The notes beneath the pieces were generated by a model, which saw only the letters and a list, made by a program, of their open reading frames with translations, did no database searches and was not told the DNA's origin. 64,000 nucleotides of DNA from Corinectria fuckeliana (Eukaryota; Ascomycota; Sordariomycetes; Hypocreales; Nectriaceae): NCBI GenBank assembly GCA_019137255.1, contig WPDH01000004.1, positions 186,001 through 250,000 on the forward strand, written 5' to 3'. The stretch's first letter is position 1. Every line of letters begins with the position of its first letter. Shown piece after piece: positions 46,016 through 57,640 of the stretch. The position numbers and the translations under genes were made by a program.

Positions 46016-48959
46016 TCAAGACATATTAATCACCTTGTCCAGTTCCTCGAGGAGACGTTCGTCGTTATTCCTTAGTGTAGTACTCGCGTTTTCCCGCAGT
46101 GCCTCAAAGAACGACTCGTCCACCTGAAAATCCGGCAGGTCTAGCTCATTGATTGACTGGCCAACGTTCCACTGAGCCGAGTTCATCATGGCGGATGAAC
46201 TCTGGGTGAGAGGATCATTGCCTACCTGAAAGTCCCCACGTTCCGGTTGGATAGCGGCGAATGGCCTGCTTAGGTTGAGACCAAACATTGCCTCCGGCCA
46301 CATGCCATTTCCATTCAACCCACAGGACGGTTGTATTCCACTGAGACTGGTGGGATCAGCCATGTCAGGGGCGTTTGAGGTACATCCAATAGTGTTGTTA
46401 AACTCGACAACGCTATTCCCGATGTGAGCTGATCCTTCCTCGAATCTATGCTCTTCGCCAGAAAAGACTGGCGTAGAACTCCCGTCAGAACTACTAGAAC
46501 ATGCTGTATCCTGCCCTGGGCACCCCTGTGTTGGCTGGGGATGTTGATACTGGTCAATGCTCATGGGGATGGTAGTCGAAGACAGAGCAGTCATCATGCG
46601 ACTCTGGACAATATCGCGTAGGCCGAGTGGAAAGTCGCTTTCTTCCGGAAGTTGTCCGTTGCTGATGCTCAAGTCCATAGTCATGGCGAGGCGCAGGTAG
46701 TAGCTCGGCTGTGCTTGTAGTATCTCAATCCAGCCTCCAACTGACAGCCTGGAATTGCCTGTGGGAACTGGAGTCGAGGGCAACCATTGTTGTGCGACGT
46801 TGACAATGTGCCGTATTGTCCTTGCAACCCAGTCCACTATGTAGTATCTCGGCCGATAAGTCTTCATTGCATCAATCAGCATGTTGAGACGTTCTTGCTG
46901 ACGACTAGCAGAAACAGCGGTGGCTGTAGACACTGAGGAATCTTGGGACTTGAGTTGAAGCAGTTCGACGTCGAGAATCTGGAGGGCTAACGGCAAGGCA
47001 GTGCATCCGACGCTAACACAAAGTTAGCATGATTTACTGATTTAGAAGATATTACTTACGCGCTCATCGGTAGCCACCGTATCAAACGTAGGCGAGTAAG
47101 TTCCGCCAGACACTCCGTCACTTGCGAAATGGCATTCTGAAGCTCGTAGCTCTTCTCAAACATGTCTGTGATCTTGCTTTCGCTTGATGTAACGGCCAAG
47201 CCAAGGTGAAGCATCTCATAATGGCACAGAGCAAGCCTTGCAGAGCTGAGATGGTTTGATTAGTAAAGCACCAGAAGAACCCTCAAGGGTTGACTTACTG
47301 ATAGTACATCTCTGCCAGGTTCGTAAACAATATTACGGAGCTGCCGTTCGATTTGCTGCCCGTATCCTGAATTGCCTTGCCGTTTCTTGCCGACTTCATT
47401 TCCAGAAAGGCATTGTACCAGCGCTGGAGTTGAATCCTACAGACACCAGCTAGGTTCATGTCTGCAATTCTCTGCGAAAGGCCCCATGCCGGGTTTTCTC
47501 GAATTGATGATGACAGGGTGAGAACATCAGTGAGAATAACGCAGAGCTCCACAAGCTTCTCCAAAACTTGAGCTAGATGGATCTTTGTGGTCGAGTCGTA
47601 GACGTTTGAGTTGTAGAATTCATCAAAGAGATCCTCGCACCTCAGAATGGGACTGGCGTCGAAGTTGAAGTTGGACCTAGTGATCTTGATGTTCTGACGG
47701 GAAGTCAACGGGATCACCCGATCGCAGATGATGCAACACCACCACAGCCGCTTAAGCACGTTGTGCCGCTTTGCCTCGTCGGGGGTTTGGGGGCTGTTCA
47801 GTGTCATGGAAAAGTAGAGGTGCGCTCGCGCATCGCGGGCGTGATGGATTGCTATGCCGGACCATAGAGAACCAAGCTGTTTGTATCCTCCATAGGGAAG
47901 GGGGATTAGGTGGGAATGAGAGAGGAGCACGGCAGCCTGGGCAATGGCTATTGAGGATCGCTCGTACCCAAAGTCGTATAGAAGCTTGGAAAGTATTAGT
48001 TGCTTGAAGGATGAACAGGGACAAGACTTAAAATACCTTGGCTCGCCTGTAGAAGGAATACTTGGCGTCCTGCGTAGTTTGGAAGCCGAGAGTCTTAATA
48101 GTTTCCTCGGAGACAAACTAGATGCGTGTTAGCATAGACGTCCTAGGTGCCCTAGGTACAATCTGATTCAAACTCACAGTGCAAGACGTAAACAGCATCC
48201 CTTGGAGAACAATGATGGACATCCGCTCCTGACTAGCACAGTCTGACTGTGAATTATACGGAGCCCAGAAGTCGGCCTCGTTTAGGATGGGAAGTATGGG
48301 GTGGATGAAAGAGAAGTAGTGCTGGATAAACTCGTCGAGAACCTTTCGCTGCGGTACGACAAAGCATCCTTGCTTGTTGAGAAATTCGAGATCTTGAGGT
48401 AGTATTGTCTGGATCTTGGGCGCTTGCAGGAAACAGTAGCTGGGATCGGTCGGATCGTACAGAAGGCTCAGTTCTTCTTGGCCCGAGTTAGCTGCGAAAT
48501 AGGTGCAGCGGTGAAGACAGGAGAACCACGTACCCGGGTTTTGGAGGCCCGACTTTGGTGAAGATGCTTTTCCAGGTCGACTGTTGAGCTGGCTATTGGG
48601 AAGCCGTTGGTCAACCGAATCGCTTCCCGACGCATCCGAGCCTTTTGGAGAATGCGTCGAGTGATGGTGTTCGTTCGTCGAGAACTCGTCGTACTGGGAA
48701 CTGGGGCTCGTCGCGCCCCGGTGACGATTCCGATCAGGCCTTGGACTATATTGTTTCAGGTTAGCAACATTCCTCGGCCACGAGAACGCTCAGGCAAAAC
48801 ATGCTGTGTCTTGGCCCCCTTGGCAAAGTCGCAGTCCTTCTCGTCGAGCTTGCAGTTCATGCAGGGCTGGCACGTCCCCGTCACGATGCACCGGACCTTT
48901 CGCGCGCGGCAGGGCAGGCAGGCTCGAAACGCCCGCTTCTTTGCTTTTGCCGGTTCCAT
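46016..48959 (-). CDS. Zn2Cys6 transcription factor, CTF1-like
   Basis: Seven exons (48959-48805, 48745-48534, 48491-48178, 48117-48037, 47984-47299, 47245-47060, 47012-46016) give 876 residues. The zinc cluster opens ACLPCRARKVRC and ends CMNCKLDEKDC, the style of the cutinase regulators CTF1-alpha/beta and FarA/FarB. The middle homology region includes FIQHYFSFIHPILPIL, LKRLWWCCIICDRVIPL and RQNIKITRSNF. The C-terminus is Ser/Asn-rich and acidic, possibly for activation. Intron 1 only keeps the frame if it starts with GC (48804..48746, 59 bp, branch GCTAAC), a GC-AG intron. CTF1-type factors respond to fatty acids or cutin monomers, but a different role is possible here. The aldehyde dehydrogenase gene lies upstream on the same strand. 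Confidence 0.85.
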
Positions 48960-49749
48960 TTGCTTGTTTCGAACTAATCAACGGGAACTTATCTGGCAAC
49001 GCACAACACGGTTCTGGGGAGTAGGTATTATGATGGGCACACGTCATGGCGGTTTCCACGACGGCGAGGGAATTTCCGACGGCGGCGTTGCGTTCCGAGT
49101 GGAGCAGGCAACGCTTCCTTGGGCAGAATCGTTTCTATGGAATCTATGGAAGCTGGGGAGGCAAGGAGGAACTGTATCAAATGGGGATGTCGAACTGCCA
49201 CCCAATCAACGGCGGCTTACTCGGAGCCGGTCTCATCTGCCGTGGTTTGGCCCCCGCGATATGCGATGAATCTAACCCAATATGACGTCTAGTGGTGCCC
49301 CTTGCTCCACGAGACGCGGGGTTCGTAGCAAGTCGTCTGGGGAGACGGGACGGCTAGGTCTGAATCCGTCTTGGGAGGCGGCCATCGACGAAGGAATTGC
49401 CAATCATCGGTGGCTTTGTGGGCTTGGATATTGGTGGTTCTCCATCCATGCGTGGGAGCAGGTGACCCCCATCCTTGACTTGGTTGCAGCCACGATGCAG
49501 TGTACCCGTTCACCGTAAGATCTACACCTGTAGAGAGACGTCGGAAAAGCAAGCATCTACTCTGGTACGAGATAAGCATCTGACGAAAGACGGTCCGGGT
49601 AGATCTGGCTTGCATGCGCGTTCCATGCATTCCTACCAAGATATCTAACCACCATGCTCAGCATTGAAACTACAAAGAAAGACTTGCAGCATATATTCGC
49701 TCATCTAGTTCAGATTGATAAAATCAACGCAGAGAGCCATGATCCGGGC
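48960..49749. other. Intergenic region between regulator and aldehyde dehydrogenase
   Basis: 790 bp holding the presumed regulator promoter. No gene was seen. Confidence 0.5.
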
Positions 49750-51258
49750 TCAGATATCATACGTAATGTTTTTCGTCCTCACCCACTCCTCCATCCCAGC
49801 GTTGAATCTCCCAAACCCACTCGACTTGGCTCCTCCGTGCGGAAGAACAGCCTCGTCGTGAACGCTCATCCGGTTGATGTGCACGGCTCCAGTCTCTATC
49901 CGCTTCGCAAGGCGCAAGGCGCGTCTTAGATCTCGAGAAAAGATGGCAGAGCTGAGCCCGTACTCGGTATCGTTTGCGATGCGCAGCGCTTCCTCCTCCG
50001 TCTCAAACTCGACGACCGACACGGTTGGGCCGAACGACTCGGTCATGTAGATGTCCATGTCTGGCGTCACGCCGCTAACGATGATGGGCCGTAGCCGGGT
50101 CGTGGTCTTCTCGACGGCGTCGACGTCGCCGCAGAGGACTCTCGCTCCCTTCGCCACGGCGTCCTTGACGAGGCCCTTGTTCTTCATCACTGCTCGGTCC
50201 GTGATGACTCTAGGCGCGTCGTCCTGGGACGAGAACATGTTCCTTACCCATTCCTTGAGCTTCTCCTCTAGAGCAACCCGGACCGACTTGTGGACGAGGA
50301 TGCGCTCCGTGCTCATGCAGATCTGCCCAGAGTACATGAACGCGCCCAGGACGCACTGTTTAGCTGCGACGTCGAGATCTGCGTCCTCGCAGACAATGGC
50401 CGGCGCCTTTCCTCCGAGCTCCAACAGGGTGGGCTTCAGGTTGGCTCCCGCCATCTGGGCGACGATGCGACCGACAACCGAGCTGCCGGTGAAGTTGATC
50501 TTCTTGATGTCTGGACTCTCGATCATGGCCTTGGCAACCCCCGGGGCATTGATCGGGCTGCAGGTAATGAAGTTGAGAACACCGTTGGGAAGACCGGCTT
50601 CGTGGAACACCGAGGATACTGCCCAGTGAGTGCGGGGGCTCATCTCGGAGGCCTTGAATACCACAGCATTGCCTGCGGCAATCGCCCACGCAACGGCTCT
50701 GAAGCCCAACGCATACGGCGCGTTCCTGTTTCCCATTAGCCGAACTGCTTCACACTTCACTCCGCGAAGCAGCGTAGCTTACCATGGCGCCATGCCGAGA
50801 ATAACACCGTAGGGCTCTTTGATTATAAGGGCTCCAACAGTTGGGTCCTGGGTCGATGGAATCTTCCCCTCCACGGCCATGATCCTGCTCGCGCAGTCCA
50901 GGAGGCACTCCTTGCCGAGCATAACGTTGAAAGCGGCCCATCCGTCATCAGCGCCGGTCTCCTTCATCATGTGCTCTTTCAGCTCATTCGTTCGTTTGTC
51001 GATGACCTCCACGGCCTTGAGAAAGACGCTTCGACGCTGAGCAGGCGTGGTTTGGCTCCAAGATTCAAACGCCTTGGCTCCGGCGTCGACGGCAGCTAAA
51101 GCGTGGGACACGTCGGCATTGGCGCACTGGTGGACGGCCTCTCCGGTGTTGGGGCTGATGACGTCGAAGGTGTCGGCTGGGTGCACCTCGCGTCCGTTGA
51201 TCACCAGAGGGACGGAGTCACTACGGAGAGGGACTTCCTCGGTGGTGAATGCTGGCAT
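49750..51258 (-). CDS. Aldehyde dehydrogenase, vanillin/salicylaldehyde type
   Basis: Two exons (51258-50783, 50725-49750) give 483 residues. The intron (GTAAGC..AAACAG) splices inside GMAPW-NAPYALGF, the N-terminal NAD-binding signature. The general base is Glu 261 in LELGGKAP, and the nucleophile is Cys 295 in GQICMSTER, 34 residues later as in the family. The C-terminus PHGGAKSSGFGRF ... RTKNITY matches vanillin and salicylaldehyde dehydrogenases. It would oxidise an aromatic aldehyde to the acid with NAD(P). It is divergent from the Zn alcohol dehydrogenase gene across 1.8 kb. Confidence 0.92.
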
Positions 51259-51395
51259 GTTTCTGTTTGCGTGGGTCAGCTTGTCTGTTTCTAAAACCAA
51301 TGCGAAGAGTGTCGGGCGGGCGCATACAAGTAAATAAACCGGTAGATAGACTAAGCGAAACGGAGCTCGTGCTACAAGTTGATCACGCTTGAAGA

Positions 51396-51424
51396 AGGAA
51401 AGAAAGAAAGAAAGAAAGAAAATT
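51396..51424. repeat. (GAAA)n microsatellite
   Basis: About six GAAA units, some 140 bp upstream of the ALDH start on the minus strand. Confidence 0.8.
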
Positions 51425-52508
51425 CAGGAGTTGCGAAGATTTTGAGTCAAAACTCAGCCACGACTATGAATGGAGACTGGCTTTATCAAGCTAGCAATCT
51501 CGGCCAAGGATAGATAAGGTCCCCATCGAGGACACGAACCACTGCACAGTCTCCAGTCTATTTGAGCCACTATCCCCTTCAGGTCATAGTAAATCCGTTA
51601 CCCCGCATACGAGGGCGAAGTATGAACATCCGGATCATGGGGTTCCTCCGCAAAAGGCTTTGTCACAGACTCGCGCAAGTTGATGTCCTCGTCACGACCC
51701 ATCTACAACGCGTCTTCCATCCGGCTAGTCTGGACCATACCCCGCATCTCGGCGTGGAGTAGCGCAAACTCATCGTCCTCGGCCCCGAGGAGCGGCAGTG
51801 TGAAGCTCCATTGACGTGGCAGTGACTTCGCATTCGTTGATTGCTCATGGGAATGGGGATGAGGGTTAAACAACGGATGGTGGTGCGGCGCCAATCAGGG
51901 CCACTCTACCTACGGGCCTTGAGAGGATCAAGTGGCTAGGAATTGTGATAGATCGGAGAAGTGGAGGAAGACGTTGCAGAGTGGGACATGATACAGATGG
52001 ATATTTGAGTTGTTCATCCCTCTCTAGTCAATCACTGCCTTGTCGGTCAATAGACCCTCTCTAAGATCATGAAGTCCACTATGTATCTGTCATTCATTCG
52101 CCTACACACATCTTGCCGTCCGATACAGCGGCTCTCTCGGTCGTTTAAGCGGCTCCTTGCCAAAAGCTTGGCGCGATACAACCGCTTGCTATCTCTTCCA
52201 CTCACGCTAGCCATGCCTCTTTCTCCACGTGCAGTATGCTTGAGGCAGCTTCCCCTGTGGGCGATGCGTGGAGCTAGTTGCGAAGCTGGCTACGCAAAGC
52301 CCCTGGAGGTTAGAGCAGGTTTCTATCACGCCCGCATGACACCGTGAGGTTGATTAGTTGGCAGCGGGGATGCGAGCACAAAGCTGCGCTCCGAGGAGTG
52401 AAGTCGGGATAGTTGGACGGCAAGTTGATATTGGCATCTTCGCTTGGTGATGACTAATTAAATGCCATTTCTCGACCATTGTCAAAGATGAGATTGCTTG
52501 AGATCAGT

Positions 52509-52618
52509 TAATCTTAATAATGCTAAAGGATTAATTAATTATCTAACTAGCTAGCCTAGTAGTGGCGTTATAAGCTTTAAGTGCTCTAGGTAGTAGCCTT
52601 AAGCTACTACCTTTTAAT
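52509..52618. repeat. Direct repeat copy 1 with hairpin, AT-rich
   Basis: About 110 bp. It matches 52834-52942 over its whole length with around 14 transitions and 2 transversions by eye. It contains a perfect 9-bp inverted repeat (GGTAGTAGC-CTTAA-GCTACTACC, 52589-52611) and the word TAACTAGCTAGCC. Confidence 0.75.
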
Positions 52619-52833
52619 ACTACTATATAGCTAAGAAAACGTATAATAAAGTAATATATGTTATATATATGCTTATTTCTTATTAAATTAATTTATTTTA
52701 TAGTGTTTTTTATATATTTTAGGCTTTTAGCTTTTATATTTAAAGTTATATTAAAATAAAAGTATTAGTATAAAGAAATTAAGAAATTATAATATATCTA
52801 TATATATTAGTATATAAAAACCTTATAACTTAT

Positions 52834-52942
52834 TAATATTAATAACACTAAAAGACTAATTAATTATCTAACTAGCTAGCCTAACAGTAGTATTATAAGC
52901 CTTAAGTGCCCTAAGTGGTAGCCTTAGGCCACTACCTATTAA
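52834..52942. repeat. Direct repeat copy 2, transition-mutated
   Basis: Second copy of the repeat at 52509-52618. The hairpin is imperfect here. The two copies enclose about 215 bp of very AT-rich DNA, so the block 52509-52942 may be a small, decayed mobile element or part of one. Confidence 0.75.
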
Positions 52943-53045
52943 CAAGATCTATATTTACTCGATAAATTCTTCTAACTTTTGTCTCGCCATCTTGACACTA
53001 GCACAAGCTATTGCCTAATAAGATATACGCCAGCCCAACTGCACC

Positions 53046-54341
53046 ATGACGACAACAACTGCGCTCATCCTCAAAGAAATAAACGGGCCATTCTCTATAG
53101 ACGAAGTCACCGTCGACAATATCAGAGACGATGAAGCTCTGATTAAAATCCACGCTACTGGGCTCTGTCGTACTGACTTGTCGTGCGCTGAGGGCACCCT
53201 TCCCGCCTCGGCCCCAGCGGTCCTTGGCCATGAAGGTGAGTTGTCCCAGGACATCGCTAGTCCTCGATCAATATCTGACCGACACAGGAGCTGGAATCGT
53301 CGAGGAAGTCGGCTCAGGCATCACAGATCTAGTGCCTGGCGACAAAGTCCTCCTCTCCTTCGCCCACTGCTCGGAATGCTCGGAATGCAAGTCAGGCCAC
53401 CCTGCATATTGCTATTCCTTCGTCCCACTCAACTTCGGCGGTCAACGCCCCGACGGCTCGTCTACCCTGTCCATCGCCAGCAAAGACGGGAAGAAGAAAG
53501 ACATGTACAGCCGCTTCTTTGGCCAAAGTTCCTTTGCGCGTCACACCGTCGTGCACCGGTCAAGCTTGGTAAAGGTGAAGAGCGATGCAGACCTCGCTCT
53601 GTTTGCTCCGCTGGGCTGCGGGCTGCAGACCGGCGCGGGAGCGATTCTCAACACGCTAGACGTCGAGGCCGGCAAGACGGTTGCGGTCTTCGGCGTCGGG
53701 TCCGTGGGGATGAGCGCTGTTATGGCGGCCAGGATGCGCGGCGCCAGGGAGATCATCGCCGTCGACCTCGAGCAGTCTCGACTAGATCTGGCCAAGAAGC
53801 TTGGGGCTACCCAGACTGTCCTCGGCAACGATCCTGAGCTTGTTTCGAAGATCCAGCAGATCTCGCCGCCAAACGGGGTTCATTATGCTGTGGACTGTTC
53901 CGGTGTACCGGCAGTCATCCAGAACATGGTGGATTGCCTTGGGACACACGGCAAAGCTGCCACTGTCGGAGCACCAGCTGTAAGTTGTTTCACTGGTGGA
54001 GAACTAGGCTGCTTACAATGTTCTGCACTGACAAATGCATCTCAGCCGGGAAAGAGGGCCGGCATTGATGTGTTTGCACATCTCATCAACGGTCGACAGT
54101 ATGTGGGCTGCTGCGAAGGCGATGCGGTTCCCAGCAAGGTAGCCCTCTAATCCTACGAACAACTAATGACGAGCCAACGCTAACGTGGCCTCAGCTCATC
54201 CCTTTCTTGATTGGAGAGCACGCCAAGGGAAACTATCCTATCGAGAACCTGATCAGCGTCTATGACATGGAGGACTTTGACCAAGCAATCAAGGACACAA
54301 AGAGCGGAAAGACCTTGAAGGCTGTTCTTAAATGGAATTAG
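53046..54341 (+). CDS. Zinc-type alcohol dehydrogenase (aryl-alcohol dehydrogenase-like)
   Basis: Four exons (53046-53235, 53288-53979, 54046-54138, 54195-54341) give 373 residues. Catalytic zinc ligands are Cys 41 (GLCRTDL), His 62 (GHE) and Cys 174 (PLGCGLQTGAGA). The four structural-zinc Cys are at 91, 94, 97 and 105, and the NAD motif GVGSVG follows. Layout and sequence resemble benzyl/aryl-alcohol dehydrogenases of the medium-chain family. It would oxidise an aryl alcohol to the aldehyde, the step before the neighbouring ALDH. Splice joins are in phase and use GTGAGT, GTAAGT and GTAGCC donors. Confidence 0.92.
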
Positions 54342-54359
54342 ATTCGGACATGCACTTGA

Positions 54360-54920
54360 TCCAAGTTATTCTCTTCGTACCACTGCCGTCGCCAAGTCTC
54401 TACTGGTGGTCAACCACGAAGCCATCTCGACGCGGCCGAATAGCTGCACATTGTCCACGAGGTTTACTCTCAAGCCAGGTCCACACGGGATGTCGACAAA
54501 CCCATCCTTCGGCAAGGGCACGTAATCGACAATGTCGCTGTCCAGATGCTCTGACCTGCTCAAAAAACACCAGCCTCGGAGCCGGTCGTGTACTCAACCT
54601 CGTTGCGCGCGAGCAGGGCCTGGAACTCGTAGATGGTGCAGAAGCGCTCGCCCGTGCCGATCGGGACGGCGATGCGGTCGGAAACGCGGGCCATGGCGGC
54701 GGCGTTCTCCGGCCAGATGGGCTCCTCCACCAAGGAGGTATTCCACGAACCGGCAGATGTACGTGGCCGCTGCTTCGATGTGGCCCCAGATGCCCTCGCT
54801 CGTCGTGGTGTGGCAGAACATGAACTGCCCTGCGCGGAGGGACTCCACGGCCTAGATGATCTACTCCTTGGGTGCCATCTGGGAGGCCCCCGATTAGGTA
54901 GTGCTTCTGAGCAGTAACTG
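54360..54920 (-). pseudogene. Enolase-superfamily (mandelate racemase-like) remnant
   Basis: Read on the minus strand, fragments follow in order. One reads GQFMFCHTTTSEGIWGHI and YICRFVEYLL. Another, in the next frame, reads EEPIWPENAAAMARVSDRI, VPIGTGERFCTIYEFQALL and ARNEVEYTTG. The C-terminal piece is SEHLDSDIVDYVPL, KDGFVDIPCGPGLRVNLVD. The EEPxxPEN, IPIxTGER and GPGLGV-type ends are marks of MR/MLE sugar-acid dehydratases and related enzymes. The frame changes more than once, and about 100 residues that should lie between LLARNE and DIVDY are missing, so this is a deleted, dead copy. Its original substrate is not known. Confidence 0.65.
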
Positions 54921-55835
54921 AGAAATGAGAACGAGCCTCTTCAATATTGGGATATATTATATCTCTGGAACCTTTAAGAGAATTCCTGGGGACATGTGCT
55001 ACGGGTCATAGTGGATATGAGGACTAGTTGGGCCATTAGATATATGGCGATATCTCGACTTCTCAATAGTCTGCGAGACAGCTGATATCGCAAGCCTTGA
55101 ATTGCACTAGAAGGGTCCGATTTCTACCCGCAGGGCGCCAATACACGGTACCAACACAGGGTTACTGCATTGTCTATTGCTCTTCTACAATTCAGTTACC
55201 TATAGGATTACGCCATCTATTCACCAGATCTCTCACCTAAGACTGTGAAGCTGTATGAGTGGATCGCTCCCCAGTTATCCGCCTCTCATCGGCTATTTCC
55301 TACTCGAAACGCATTTATACCCGGAAAAGCACTCAGCAAGTACCCGGCAGATATCCGAAAGACCCGTACCACAATCCGACGGAAGAGACTTACTCGGTCT
55401 AATATGCCTGCTTGCAAGCCGAACGCACATTCGCGAGACACCCCTCTTCCATTAATGCGTCTGCGCGCCTGTCAGTGCTTTGCTAGCTCGACGCGAACCG
55501 CCAAGAAGTCGCACGTCGGCAGTGTAAGTTCCCAGATGAGGTAGAAGAAACCTCGGGTGGCAAGCAGACCGGGGTGCACTGCTAGCTCGTTCTCGTAGAC
55601 GGACCTTTGGTTGTGGCATTTTGCGTTTTACTGCTCTTCACTTTAAAGCAATCTCCATAAGCCTCCTATACTCTCTTTACTATTGAAAGGCCTAGGCCTT
55701 AGCCAAGTCCGGCTTTCTGAGCTTCTGGTATTTACGCCGGATATGCCAGGATACAGCTTAGAGGCGATGAGACCACTACCTTCGAGAATTTACAACTCGT
55801 CGCCCTGGCTAGAGGTTCTGAGCCACGATGAACCG
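54921..55835. other. Intergenic region, no gene recognised
   Basis: 915 bp between two pseudogenes. Short frames only; no motif was recognised. Confidence 0.45.
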
Positions 55836-56540
55836 TCACTGGGAGTGAGTGTCGGTATGAGCATCGATTTTTCTTCGCTTTCGCCAGCGGGAACCCCGGG
55901 CTGAGTAATGTTCAGCGAGAGCGGGTCGTTCTGCAGCTGCTTCACAACTTCCAGCCGAAACTCCGCCATAATAACAAAGTCTCCAAGCCAAAGAACCAGC
56001 ACCTGCAACCCGTGTAATCAACCCTTGAAACCGCTCAGCTGCGCGGAAATACTTTGCCCAATCAGAAGGGTCCTTGTGTCCGCTGCGGATCGCATACGTG
56101 AAAAGCACCACGACGGCGCAGAAACCCTGGTAGTGGGAGAGCCACGACGCAGCACAGCACCGTCCGGCTTCGACCATGCAATCGATGACGCCGACGATAC
56201 CAATGGCCGCGTCCACGCATCTTTGCACGTTGATGTGCGTCTCTTCAGACCCCTTTGACGCCCACTGCTCGTAGTCGTTGAAGAGGCACGGACGGTATAT
56301 TAGGATCTCAGCGTCTCTGGAAGCCAAGGTGAGGAGGATGTCATTGCCAGTGACCACCATCGAGCAGGCAGTGAGATCGCCCTCTTCCACCAGGGCCGGC
56401 AGTTCCTAGTCAAAGTCGTCGTCGTGGAACGCGTGTGGACGGCCAAAGATGGCGCTGAGGTACTCGTCCAGGCTGTAGGCGCAACAAAAGAGCCGTTTCC
56501 GAGACTCGCATTTCACGTCCGGCGTCTTAGACTAATGTCG
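55836..56540 (-). pseudogene. Fungal transcription factor domain remnant
   Basis: The minus strand reads SRKRLFCCAYSLDEYLSAIFG and RPHAFHDDDFD, the start of the conserved helix pair of the fungal_trans region. A TAG follows at 56408-56406, then the same frame continues ELPALVEEGD to 55836 with IYRPCLFNDYEQWA and a long helical part. The stop stands where CAG (Gln) fits, a CpA-to-TpA change. No zinc cluster or N-terminus is present, so the gene is truncated as well. Confidence 0.65.
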
Positions 56541-56629
56541 AACTTTGACAGAATCTTCCTCATTTCTCCTTCGGCCACCTGACGGACAAGCTCAGGCGGT
56601 GATCATTCTTCCTTATCATCCCCCAGTCG

Positions 56630-57141
56630 TTGCTCATGATAGCTTACTCGGTCAGCACCCCCTGGCGGGTAATTGGAGTTAAGGACAACGTCGGGGCCTG
56701 CTACCTTGCCATCGTCAATGCCAGTATCGGTCGCTACCCAATCAACCCAGAGTCAACTTCGTGTATCAGCAACAACCTCGCGAGCCCTGTTAAGCGTGCG
56801 CTTAGAATCGCCTAGCCTACATGCCATCGCTGACCAACATAGGGGGGATCGGGGCATCTTACATTTTCATTGAATCCGAGTCCCCCGCGTATCCCACGGG
56901 ATTCGGAACATCCTTGGCATTCGGTGCGCTTGGCATCGTCGCCTCCATCACGCTCGACGTCATCTACATCCGGATCAATAAGCCGCGGGAGACGATGTCT
57001 GAGGCTGAGGTGCACGGAAGCTATTCCAACGACGACCTTGCTGCCCTTGGGAATCGCTCGCTGTTGTTCCAGCGTACCTTTTCAGAGATGGCCTTCCCGC
57101 ATATCATTTCTCAGTCTGCCTCTCTTGGCCACAATAGCTAG
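56630..57141 (+). pseudogene. MFS transporter remnant (allantoate permease-like)
   Basis: The first piece has ASIGRYPINPESTSCISNNL ending ALRIA. The second (from about 56821) has NIGGIGASYIFIESESPAYP and TGFGTSLAFGALGIV, the last membrane segments of an anion:cation-symporter-type MFS protein. The two pieces are in different frames. At 56810-56819 the word GCCTA is duplicated, and removing one copy would join them, so a 5-bp duplication plus loss of the 5' two thirds explains the lesion. No functional protein is possible. Confidence 0.7.
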
Positions 57142-57640
57142 TGACGTTGTGTCGGACTTTGACGCTCCACAAGCGAAGTTGAGAAGTATAATTGCCTAAC
57201 CTCAGGATGCGTAGCAGTGGTGGCGGAACAAAATTACAAAATAGTAGAAATGCATCGATTTTCAGTCGATCTTGTCTAGTCACACGCAGCTGTTCTCGAA
57301 ATCCGGCCGCTTCTTCAACCCGTTTCAGTGTTCCCCTTTATTGTAAAAGCACATCATCATGGTCTTAAAGACAGCCATCCTAAAGAGTCGCAGTCCTTTG
57401 CAGTAGCTTCTAGGTGCATCGAAACATAATGGCAAATCAAGTTGTGTACTTTGTGATCTAAGATAGTCCCGGATCTTGTAGCAAGCCACCGGGTCAATTA
57501 CAGAACCTTCGTGGGAAAGAAGGAAAGAAATCATGACCAAAGCGTCATCGCCTCTCGAATCAAAAACGTATTCATTATCCCAGCCCTCTCCTGGCCTACG
57601 ATAGTCCCACACTCGTCGAGTGTCATACATACACTTCACC
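57142..57640. other. Intergenic region, no gene recognised
   Basis: 500 bp between the MFS remnant and the cytochrome b5 stop. Confidence 0.5.

Larger units (their letters stand above)
51259..53045. other. Divergent intergenic region with repeats, ALDH / ADH
   Basis: 1.8 kb between two start codons on opposite strands. It holds a GAAA microsatellite near the ALDH start and an AT-rich, repeat-bearing block (52509-52942) close to the ADH start. No gene was recognised. Confidence 0.55.

Noticed and set aside
51516..51579. tRNA-like sequence on the minus strand (GTGGCTCAAATAG, GGTTCGTGTCC)
   Set aside because: No consistent acceptor or anticodon stem could be drawn; likely chance or very old debris.
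55245..55544. 99-codon plus frame rich in Arg
   Set aside because: No similarity recognised; composition looks like a shadow of non-coding sequence.
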